Origin: Ettlia oleoabundans
Taxonomy: Eukaryota; Chlorophyta; Chlorophyceae; Chlamydomonadales
Assembly: GCA_019693395.1 (NCBI GenBank)
Contig: JAAMXP010000872.1
Span: forward strand, 1-20,837
DNA length: 20,837 bases
Reading direction: 5' to 3'
The notes under the pieces were generated by a model. That model saw only the letters and a list, made by a program, of their open reading frames with translations. It searched no databases and had not been told where the DNA came from. This document shows, piece by piece, positions 10,801 to 19,700 of the stretch. Each line of letters begins with the position of its first letter. The first letter of the stretch is position 1. The translations under genes were made by a program, and so were the position numbers.

Positions 10801-11270
10801 TCCCGGCATGGGAGGTGCCCAGCAAGACCCGGCTGCATGCTGCTGGTCAATCCTAAGGGTCGAACTGTGAAAGCAATCGTGAGGGTTTTCACATTCTTGA
10901 TGGTCATGTCTCTCCATTGGCTGCAGTGCTGGGCGACCCATCGCCAGCCACTGCGGGCCGCGCCCGCTGGCTGGCTGCCACACCCACTGCCGGCTCCGCT
11001 GCACGTGGGACAGCCACTTACAGCAAGCCCGCGACCAGCCCAGCTGCCAATGCTTCTGTGCCACTGGGATCTCTGGAGAGCCAGTTCCACAGCGCAGCGG
11101 CTGCACCCCGGTCAAGCTCCGCTGGTTTCGGTGGAGACATTACAAACAGGGGCGCCGCGCAACACAATGGGGCAACTGCAGGCAACGGGGTGGCTGCAGC
11201 CAAGAAGCCTGCCGTGGCGCCCGCTGTGCTGCCTGGTGCGAAACCTGCTTTCGATGGTGCTGCATGCTGA
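4884..11270 (+). CDS. LRR - long coiled-coil protein with C-terminal FFAT-like motifs
   Basis: I do not recognise a named family. The exons are 4884-5223, 5458-5564, 5728-5807, 5970-6131, 6339-6516, 6711-6827, 7005-9368, 9537-9713, 9850-10048, 10182-10375, 10667-10787 and 10927-11270. All phases match, giving 4383 nt, or 1460 residues plus stop. The ATG at 4884 sits in a gcaATGG context. Residues 50-120 hold ribonuclease-inhibitor-type leucine-rich repeats (LRGLKLRGCRLDN, LRALDLRDNEIGGSG, LLSLDLTGNPAL). Residues about 160-1240 are Ala/Gln/Glu/Leu-rich, almost without Pro or Gly, and read as coiled coil; most of it is one 2364 nt exon. Residues 1256-1269 (CESDSEEESYFDAPD region) look like an FFAT motif with an acidic flank, and RFYDADS at 1340-1346 is a weaker second one. 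The tail after about 1347 is Ala/Pro/Ser-rich and probably disordered. No membrane segment is seen. The layout resembles centrosomal-linker or tethering scaffolds (LRR then coiled coil, as in LRRC45), but that is analogy only. The GC-AG intron 9714-9849 is unusual. Confidence 0.85.
7857..7916 (+). repeat. Perfect 30 bp tandem duplication in coiled-coil exon
   Basis: A 30 bp unit encoding AAVEEQHAQM is present twice with no difference between copies, inside the 2364 nt exon of the LRR/coiled-coil gene. The insertion of 10 residues is not a multiple of the 7-residue heptad, so it shifts coiled-coil register locally. Confidence 0.9.
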
Positions 11271-11543
11271 GGACGTACTTCCCTGTATGAGCTTATATGG
11301 TGCCAAGTGCATGGCTGACTGAGTTCTCTTCCCGTTCTGCTGGAATTATATTATTAATCTGTTAGAATACAATCAAGCCTTGCCTGCTAGCGTTGATTGT
11401 TAGCCCTGAACAAATATTTAAAGGTGCTTCGTGCACTCGCCTGATATGTAGTGATGTCAGTAACGCAAACAATGATTACAACACAATCAAGGAGTAAAAC
11501 ACGAAGAGACGGGCAAGCCGACAACACAGCTTAGCGCTGCCAG

Positions 11544-11590
11544 CCAATGGTGGCAGAACCTGCCAGGGAATTGGCGGTATACCTATATAT
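11544..11590 (+). promoter_or_regulatory. Candidate distal promoter of gene 3 (CCAAT + TATATAT)
   Basis: CCAAT at 11544-11548 is followed about 36 bp later by TATATAT at 11584-11590, an arrangement usual for eukaryotic core promoters. If used, transcription would start near 11615 and leave a 5' UTR of about 340 nt containing in-frame upstream ATGs at 11659 and 11799. This is inferred from sequence only. Confidence 0.3.
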
Positions 11591-11857
11591 GCCAGCGAGC
11601 GGCGTCGTTGGGCGCTGAGGGCCACCCTTGCAGCGCCATCACAACATATTCTGGGTCGATGTGCAATCTGCAACCGAAGTATTGTAGTGGGCTCGAGACA
11701 ACATCAACCACGGAGGGAGCGATCGGCCTGTTAGGCCGCCTTTCCTTCCTCCACCATGTGCTCCCCAATCAATGCGGTAGAGCTGCAAATGACGCGATGC
11801 TGAGGGCGTTGTCGGACAGTGCTGTGCATGCTGCGATTAATGGGTCAGTAATCTCCC

Positions 11858-11865
11858 GTATATAC
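11858..11865 (+). promoter_or_regulatory. Candidate proximal TATA box of gene 3
   Basis: GTATATAC lies 88-95 bp upstream of the signal-peptide ATG. A start site about 30 bp downstream would give a 5' UTR of about 60 nt and exclude both upstream in-frame ATGs, which fits the preferred start at 11953. The element is also a perfect 8 bp palindrome, so chance occurrence is possible. Confidence 0.35.
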
Positions 11866-11952
11866 GCGTTTGGAAGACTTGCAGGTGTCTTAATCTCAGC
11901 AAGCTGTGTAGGCCGTCAAACTGTAAGAGGCTTATTTGCCGTGCCGTTCGCC

Positions 11953-14900
11953 ATGAGGCGTCCGGTGCTCGTGGCAGCGTTGCTGGCGGCTCTGCTGGTC
12001 TTGCCACTGATATTCGTCGACTGCCGCGACCTCAAGCAGGTGCGGCACTGCCCTGAGCATGCGCTGGGCACACATTCCCACTTTCGCCCGTGAAAACCAA
12101 GCTGTGGCTCAATTTAGTTTACGTTCCTTGTGGTTAAATTGCTTGCGATCACGTTCCAATTGATCGTCTGCGGAATCCCACTTTCCGGGTTGGGCCCTAC
12201 CAGCCTCTGCTGTGCCCCACACCTGCCCGCCCTGTTGCCCCGACTGACTTGCCTCACCCTTGCACTGTGCATGCCTGGCCCGTGCAGGAAGGTACATCTC
12301 CTGACACACCTGAGAATGGTGCTGCCTCGCCAGATGACCTGGCAGTCACTGATGAGGATGACGGCGAGACACCTGACACCACCTCCCCGCCTGGCAGCGT
12401 CCTCGAGTCGGGTGTTGTAGGGCCCACAGATGATGTTGTGGGCACTGCTGTTGATGATTACGGCGACGACGGTGATGATGTTGGTGATGATGACGGCGAT
12501 GACGACGATGATGATGACGGCGTCGGCGGTGGTGGTGTTGCCACCGATGACGACGATGACGACAATGATGTTGACGATGATGTTGTTGATGTTGTGGATG
12601 ATGATGATGCTGGGGACGATGTCGATGATGATGGTAATGACGATGGTGTTGTTGACAATGGGGATGATGACCTGGATGATTTAGTTGATGATGATGAGGA
12701 GGAGGAGGAAGAGGAGCAGCCGCCACCTGCAGAGCAGCCGCCACCTGCAGAGCAGCCGCCACCTGCAGAGCAGCCGCCACCTGAGGATCAGCCCCCACCT
12801 GAGGATCAGCCCCCACCTGAGGGTCAGCCCCCACCTGAGGATCAGCCCCCACCTTCCTTGCCAACCCCGCCACCAGATGCAGGCACCGCCCCGGACGATT
12901 CCGGTGAAGGGGACAGTGATGACGGGGGCCTGCCAGCACCAGCCTCCCCAGAGCCCGTCGCCAGCGACAACGGCAATGGAAATGGGAACGGCGGCGGCGG
13001 CAACGGTAATGGAAATGGGAATGGGAACGGCAATGGCCAGGGTAACGGCAATGGCGGTGGCAATGGCATTGGAAATGGGAACGGCGGCGGCAACGGGCCG
13101 GGTAATGGCAACGGCGTCGGCAATGGCCAGGGTAACGGCAATGGCAGTGGCAATGGCATTGGAAATGGCAATGGCGGCGGCAATGGTAATGGCAATGGCA
13201 ACGGTGGCGGCAACGGGCCGGGTTATGGCAACGGCGTCGGCAACGGGCAGGGCAACGGCGTCGGCAATGGTGATGGCGTTGGCGGCGGTAACGGCAACGC
13301 TGGCGGCAACGGGCAGGGCAACGGCGGCGGCAATGGTGGTGGCGTTGGCGGCGGTAACGGCAACGCCGGCGGCAACGGGCAGGGTAATGGCAACGGCAAT
13401 GGCGGTGGCCCCGCTACAGGCCAGCCCGTTTTCGTTCCTGGTTCCAACCCGCTGTGGGAGGGCTTCATTGCTGAAGAAGAGGAGAGCCCCAGCCCCAGTC
13501 CAAATTCAAGCCCTAGTCCTAGCCCAAGCCCAAGCCCAAGCCCAAGCCCAAGCCCTTCTCCCAGCCCCACCCCTGAAGGCATCCCCAGCCAAAGCCCCAG
13601 CCCCGACTTCTGGATACCAAGTTGGCCTGTCCCTGCTCCTGCCCCAGCTCCCGCATTTGCTCCTGTCCCAGCACCCCTCCCAGCACCCGCTCCTGCCCCG
13701 GAGTTGGCCCCGATCTCTGCCCCCGCTCCCGCGCCCCTTTCCGTGGATGACATCGTGGTGGGGTCGCTTGAAGGTGCGCTGCTGGCCAGTGGCTGTTGGC
13801 CTACGGGTTGGATGGTGTTGCTGGGAGGGCAGGCTGATGGTGCGCACAGGCGGCCCGTCGTGTTCTGCGCTGCTGGTGTATGGGGGTGCGGTGCTGTGCG
13901 GGGTCACTGGCGTTTTGGTGTGTAGTGCATTGCCCCTGTGCTGGTTTTCTGCTGGTGTGTAGGGTGGTGTGCTGATGTTTTGTTGTGTGTGGTAAGTTGC
14001 GTGCGTGCATGCATGTATGTGGGTGGGTGGGTGGCTGGGTGGCTGCCTCTGCTGGTGTGTGACTACTACTACTGGCACTGCTGCTGGCACTTTTCTGTAG
14101 CTGTGGCTATGGCTGGCGATCGGTGATAGCAAGCTGCCCCTCATGTTCCTGCTGCGCCTGGTGCCTGTGGGGGGCCGCTTTATCGCTTGATGTCACGCGG
14201 CAGAGCGATGCGGCTGTCCTTGCTGAAAGCAGCACCCCCGGTGTGGTTTGTTTCACCGCCAACTTGCTGCAACACCAACGACTCACGATCAACACACTCC
14301 CACCTGCTGGTAACCTCAACACATCAATTGGTATCAATGCGGCAACTTGGGTAGTTACGTATGAATTGGGCGGTGAAGTTTTAATCTCCGACTTCCCTTG
14401 ATTTGGGTGGCGAAGCTCACAAATTTTTTATTCCCTCTGCTGCCTGTGCAGACCTCACTCTGTCTGAGCTGGCAGCCCTGCTAGCCGAGCGGCAGCAGGA
14501 GTGCCTCTTCGGCTTCGATGTCGCCCTCAACACCTCCTGCGCCAACCCCGAGGTGGCGCCGTGCTGCCAGTCTCTGACAGGGATGGGTCCTGACTGCCTG
14601 GGCTTCATCGCCACCACCATGGCGGAGGACCCCGATTACATCCACGCAGACCTGCTGGACGCATTGTGAGTGTGTTGCTGGTATTCTTGGGTATTGTCTT
14701 TGCATTTGCAGGTGGTGTGTGGGGGGGGGAGGGTGGGGTGGGTGGGGGCGCGGGGCTTCAGCCCAGTTTGGGTGTGAAAGGGTGGGAGGTAGAGGAGCCT
14801 TGCAGCCCAGGCTGCTGTCGCAGCGCTGCCCTGCAGCTGGCAACCTGTCACCTCCATGCTGGCTGCTGGCTGCCAGCCAACTAGCTGGCAGCATGCCTTG

Positions 14901-16351
14901 GTGTGGGCAGCTGCACAGGGGGCTGCACGCCGGTGACTCAGCTCTGCTGCTGCTCTCCGCTGGGTTGCTGTGGTGGGATTAACAACCCAACCGATTGCTT
15001 GCCTCTGCACATGCTGATCGTAAGCTGAGGCTGCGCCCTTGCCAGGCAAGATCGAGCTCCTGTGGTTGGTTTGCCGCCCACCATCTTTCTACCCGCCCTC
15101 GTTGCTCGGCCCTTGCGCTGACCCTGATCTGCCTCCCTGCCTTGTCTTGCTGCTGCCACACCCAAACACACGTGTACTTGTCCCCCGCAGTAGCCGATAC
15201 ATTTCATGTGGCTGGCTGGCAAGTTGGCTGGCTGCCTGCTTGCTCATGGGGGCGTCAAAACTGCTACGCATGCCCCATCTCTCAAACCCTTCTATGGCCC
15301 TTTGCCTGCCTGTCGTGCCCTCCAACCCCCACCTCCAATCCCAACCCCGCATGCTTTCTTTCCTCTGCAGCAACCAGACGCTGGTGATCTGCGAACTCCC
15401 CGTGGACAGCATCACCGCCAGCACCCTTAACGTGGGCGCAGGAGCCAGCGTGCTTCCCAGCGGTTTACCCGATGGGCAGGATTGCCCCGTGCAGCTGGAG
15501 GCAGCACTGGGAATCTGTTCTGACGACACCACCGACCGTCTCAGCTGCTGCACAGCACTGGGAGAGCTGGGGCCCGGCTGCCTGCTTTCCTTGGAAACCC
15601 TGATTGTGGACAACCCAGGACTCTCGGCCGGCTTGTAAGTATGCCGGCAGCTGGAGAGCAGGCTGCTTTGCCCCACTTGCTTCGCTCAAGTCTTCTTGCG
15701 TCGGCTATGTTGGAAGCACTGCTGCCACTGTGGCACTGTTAGATGTAATGCTTTTCTAGTGTTCAGCACCTGTTGCTGGTACTGCTGTCCTTGCATGCCA
15801 CCTCTGGCACTTGCAAAGCTTCTCGCGGGCTTGCGGGGGACCGGCGGCTGGTCCTGCCAACTGTTTGTATGTCTTACCCCAAATGCTAGCTGCTGGCTGG
15901 CTGTGCCTCACCACATGGAACCTGCACTACTTGGAACCTGCACCTGCTGATCATCGACGAGTGCCAGGTGTCTGCGTTTTGTTGTGCCCTCTGCAGCGGG
16001 CGCGTGCTCCAGTTGTGCGGCCTGACAATGAACCCTGATACGGTGGCACAAGCCCGAGCCACAGATCCCGACCAGGTGCGTACTTGATAGTCAATCATAT
16101 ACTCGTGATTGTTTTGCCTGGCCTGCACACGTATTGCTGCTGGTCCCTACATTCGCCCACCGCCCTGTTGGAATGCTTTGCGTGGCCCTTCAATCACTGC
16201 TGGGTGTGCGAGTGTTTACTGTATGTGTGTTGTCGCCCCTGCACCGCAGAGCGCAATGGCTACCGTGGAGGCGGCGCCTGTTCCCTTCCGCCGCATGTTG
16301 AAGGAACGCTATGCAGTGCTGTACGAACGCAGCTCTGATGGCGACGAATGA
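11953..16351 (+). CDS. Secreted Asp/Pro/Gly-Asn-repeat protein with duplicated Cys modules
   Basis: No known family is recognised; it reads as an extracellular, cell-wall-like protein. The exons are 11953-12039, 12288-13773, 14452-14665, 15371-15634, 15997-16075 and 16250-16351. Phases agree throughout, giving 743 residues. Residues 1-25 form a signal peptide (MRRPVLVAALLAALLVLPLI), which is why ATG 11953 is preferred; in-frame ATGs at 11659 and 11799 would bury it. In order there follow an Asp-rich block (about 78-173), eight QPPP-xx hexapeptides (about 173-220), a Gly-Asn block (about 257-404), Ser-Pro repeats (about 429-467) and Ala-Pro repeats (about 475-515). Ser-Pro and Ala-Pro stretches are typical hydroxyproline/O-glycosylation substrates in green algal wall glycoproteins such as pherophorins, but no pherophorin domain is visible. 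Residues 525-683 hold two related Cys modules with a CCxxL...GPxCL core, and 684-710 begin like a third. The last exon encodes a charged tail ending SSDGDE. A calcium-binding or wall-matrix role is inference. Confidence 0.8.
12715..12854 (+). repeat. 18 bp coding minisatellite (QPPP hexapeptides)
   Basis: Eight 18 bp units encode QPPPAE or QPPPED/EG hexapeptides in gene 3. The first four use CCGCCACCT and the next four CCCCCACCT, which points to two separate rounds of unit expansion. Confidence 0.9.
12970..13410 (+). repeat. Gly-Asn coding repeat block
   Basis: About 440 bp of GGCAAT/GGCAAC/GGTAAC-type hexamers encode GN dipeptides interrupted by GGG, GVG, GQG and GPG. Longer higher-order units are visible, for example GNGPGNGNGVGNGQ occurs again as GNGPGYGNGVGNGQ. 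The block is in frame and sits between the Pro-rich and Ser-Pro regions of gene 3. Confidence 0.9.
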
Positions 16352-16707
16352 AGCAGGTTTAGCCTAAAACAGTTAGAACAGATAAAAGAAGAGAACATGT
16401 GGCAGTAGTAGGTTGTGTTGTATCTGTCAATTGTTTTTCTGCTTTCAACAGGAATGGTCAGTTCGCCCCTGCATGCTTGGGGCCTCCTTTTGTAGCGATA
16501 ATGATCGGTCCATTTGATGTGTGAGGCTAAGATGTCTAAGATATCATCTTCCTTTCTTTTCAGGCTAGCAGTCTTTTATGCAGATTCAAATTGTAGGCTC
16601 TGCATTTGCATGTGCTGTAACGTGTAACAATGTATCAATTCCAGCGCCCGCAGTCACTCTCAATCAATACTTAACGCCCAGATGTCAGCTCTCTGTCACG
16701 GCAAGCG
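16352..16707. other. Convergent 3' region between genes 3 and 4
   Basis: These 356 bp separate the stop codon of the secreted-protein gene (plus) from that of the photolyase-family gene (minus). Both 3' UTRs must lie here or overlap. The region is AT-richer than its flanks and no coding exon is seen. Confidence 0.6.
16616..16627 (+). terminator. Two TGTAA polyadenylation signals for gene 3
   Basis: TGTAA occurs at 16616-16620 and 16623-16627, about 265-275 nt after the gene 3 stop. TGTAA is the usual poly(A) element in Chlamydomonas and related green algae. Use of these sites would place the gene 3 transcript end within about 80 bp of the gene 4 stop codon. No TGTAA is seen on the minus strand between 16708 and 16352 for gene 4. 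Confidence 0.5.
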
Positions 16708-19700
16708 TCAGCCCATGCCGCGCCCACCGCTCATTGGCCGGCCCAGGCTGCCCCGCAGCGTTTCCTGCATGGCAACTGCCATGGGGTCCCGCAGGGGCCG
16801 CCGCGACTTGTCCCATAAGTCTAACGCCGCCTGCTTGGTCACAGGCTGCAAACGCAGGGAGAGGCAGGGAACAGGGAAACAGAGAGGACAATGGAGCCCT
16901 TAATGAAGCGTGGTGTAGGTTGAGCCTTCATGAGCGGGGCGGCGGTGGCAGGCTTCACAGCAGTGCCGCGCAGCACTGCACAGCACAGCACCGCACAGCA
17001 TAGCATAGCACAGCTCAGTCCAGCACAGCACAGTACAGCACACAGCTGCAAGAGTGCGCCCGACCCACCTGGTCGGCCATCTGCCTGTAATCCACACGAG
17101 TGATGGCCCGCGCAAAGCGGCCGTCTGGCAGCGGCAGCGCATCGTGCCCGTCGGGCAGTACATATTTGCGACCTGTGGGGCTGTACCGCATGGCCACCAC
17201 CGCTTCCAGGCTGGAGCGCCGTGCTGCCTCTAGGTCAGCTATGATGGGGCGCGGGTATTGCCTGCCCAGCGTCACGCCTGCACAGCACAGCATGGCACGG
17301 CGCAGCACGGCACGGGTGAAGACAAGGCAGCAGAGGGCACAAAAGGCTCGATCAATCAGCCCGAGTGCCTCACATGACGGCAACGGGCGGACGATGGGCA
17401 GCCAACTATGCTACTTGCTTTACTGTTGAAAGGTGTACAGCCTGGTTCCGCCAGTACAACGTGCCCCCTGACTTCCTCCCTTGTTTGCCCTGCCTGTATA
17501 GGTAACAGCAAACCCCTCCTTGCCATGCCTGCTTGCCCCCGGGCTGGCAGCAAACCCCACCACCCTGCCCACCTGCAGCCGCCAGCACGGTGGTTGGCGC
17601 CTCCCAAGGCGCGTGTATGTATGGAACCGCCAGCCTGGCCAGCTCGGGGCACCAGCGCTGCACATAGTCCCCCTCTGGGTCCGCCGCCTTGGCCGCGTAG
17701 ACCGGGTGCATTACAAAGTTCCACTGATCGCAGCCGGAGTGCCCGCCATTCTGCCACCTGGGTGCAGCAGCATTAAGGGACGAGTGACCACCCAACAAAA
17801 GAACCAACCAAAATTCAAACATCCTGTCATAACCGCCGCTCAGAGTGCCATGGAAGCACCGCAAAAGGTGCGAAAGGGGAATTCGCGGGGCAACAGTTCT
17901 CAGCAGGCGCTTGACTGTATTTATTGGAGGACCCACATCATGGCGTTTATGGCCACGTCAGCGTCCACCAGGGTGTCGTGGAACCAAAGGCAGCCGTGCC
18001 GCCAGTCAATGTTGAGGTACTCTGCAGCAGATTAGGGCAAACATATCGGCAAAATAAGAAATGAAAAGGGCAAACATATCGGCGAAATAAGAAATGAAAA
18101 GGGCACGCAACCAACAGTAGGAAGGCAGCGGCGTCCAAACCATGGTCAAATTCACCCAGGGAAGGTTTGGGACAAGTAGGCGAGGGTTTATCCAAGGTTG
18201 CGCAATGCAGCGACATTGCACAGCGCAGCATTACAAAGCAAGCTGGAAAGCTGGCCTCAGCACAGCACAGCATAGCACAGCATGGGACAGCACAACGCAG
18301 CGCACGTATGAGGAAGCCAGCCACTATGTGTCGCACGTAGTTGGGGCAGTAGCCTGTGTGCCACAGCTCCCGCATGCCGGCATCAACCAGAGGGAACCCC
18401 GTCTGCCCACGCTGCAGCGCATGCCGAGGTTGGCAGCAGCTGTGGCTGGATTCAGTTAGAACAAACCATGCCAGCCACAACGCTGGCCTCATGCAGTACA
18501 AGCAGTGAGGCCTTGAGGTGGCCATCCCAATGGCAAGCCCGATCAGCCCCAGGCGGGCCAAATCTTTCCAGCTAGCTGTCAGTTGTACAGCCAGACAGTC
18601 AGCCAGCCAGCTCGCCCACCTGCCAGGCCAGCAGGCGCGGGTCCTCGGGCTGCCAGCGGCGGAAGCGGCTGTTCAGGCTCAGCAGCTCGACATTGCCCCG
18701 CCACCACAGGTCCCAGCGCTGCGCAGCGTACTGCGGCCTGCGTGGAGTCAAAGCTAGGTAAATTCAGGCAAGGCTGGTGCAAGATGTTCAATGTGGGCGG
18801 GAACGTGAGCGCCCCTTCTCCTCCCTCCCATCCCGCCGGCAGCCTGCCCACCCACTTGTTTTATCGCTTCTCCGCCTGCCAATACATCATTCAGTCTGTG
18901 ATTGCTGTCAGGGCCAAGACAACCACCAATTGACATTTGTTTTGCAAACTGGCAAGGTTCGTCTGCTTGCCTGAGCGGTTCTTCAGGCAGCCAAGGGAAG
19001 CGCCACAGCATCCAGTAGGCCAGATCCCGCCATGCCAGCCGCCGCAGGAACGTCTTGGCCCGCTTTGGACCGTGCCTTTGCAGCGTCGCGTGGTAGACCT
19101 GCCGGGGACTGCATGCAGCACAAAGAAAAGCAGCCGCCAACTAGTGGGAGATGGTGTGAGTAGCAGGGTCCAGGCTCGCACGCATAGTTGCGATCGGCAA
19201 TGGGGTGCTTTGGACATGCCATAGCAATAACATCCCTACGGCAGCTGTTTGACTCTAGTGCTTGCATTTATCTGGCCACCTGGCTGGCTGAAACTGCCGA
19301 GCAGTGCTGTGCTGTGCTGTGCTGTGCTGTGCTGTGCTGTGCTGTGCTGTGCTGTGCTGTGCTGTGCTGTGCTGTGCTGTGCAGTGCTGTGCAGTGCTGT
19401 GCTGTGGTGCTGTGCAGTGCTGTGCAGTGCGGTGCTGCCGCTTGATATGCAGTGGGCCCGGCTAGGCCTGCTGCCTTTCTTGCTGAACTACCCTGCTAGC
19501 CTGCTACGCGGCTCACCCCACCTGAGTTCCCCCCATGCCATGTAGGGAGAGATGCGGGCAGTGTAGCGCTTGTCAGCCCTGAAGCGCTCGGATGGCGGCG
19601 CAGGCGGGCCCGCCCGGCGGCCTCGCCCACCCCCAGTGGGGGCAGTTCCTGGCGGCAGCTCTTCTTGCTCCTCGTACCTACGGCAAGCTTGACAGGCCGG

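Larger units (their letters stand above)
11271..11952 (+). other. Intergenic region: 3' end of gene 2 and promoter/5' UTR of gene 3
   Basis: This is 682 bp without a supported coding exon. The left part (about 11330-11480) is AT-rich and should contain the 3' UTR of the LRR/coiled-coil gene, although no TGTAA element is found there on the plus strand. The right part leads into the signal-peptide ATG at 11953. A plus-strand frame is open from before 11608 into that ATG without a stop, so an N-terminal extension cannot be formally excluded. Confidence 0.55.

Noticed and set aside
12842..13753. Long minus-strand frames rich in Pro-Leu and Gly-Leu
   Set aside because: They are reverse-strand shadows of the Gly-Asn, Ser-Pro and Ala-Pro coding repeats, with no family motif.
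12685..13962. 425-codon plus-strand frame in gene 3
   Set aside because: It is an alternative frame through the same repeats (Met/Ala/Thr-rich). The frame chosen instead matches the signal-peptide exon and the downstream Cys exons in phase.
14666..15370. Hidden exon in the 705 nt intron of gene 3, where a frame stays open into exon 4
   Set aside because: Exons 3 and 4 join in phase and the L-F junction matches the next exon boundary. The open stretch lacks Cys-module features and consistent splice sites.
17520..18035. 171-codon plus-strand frame opposite the photolyase exons
   Set aside because: It is antisense to two well-supported photolyase exons and an intron, with no recognisable motif.
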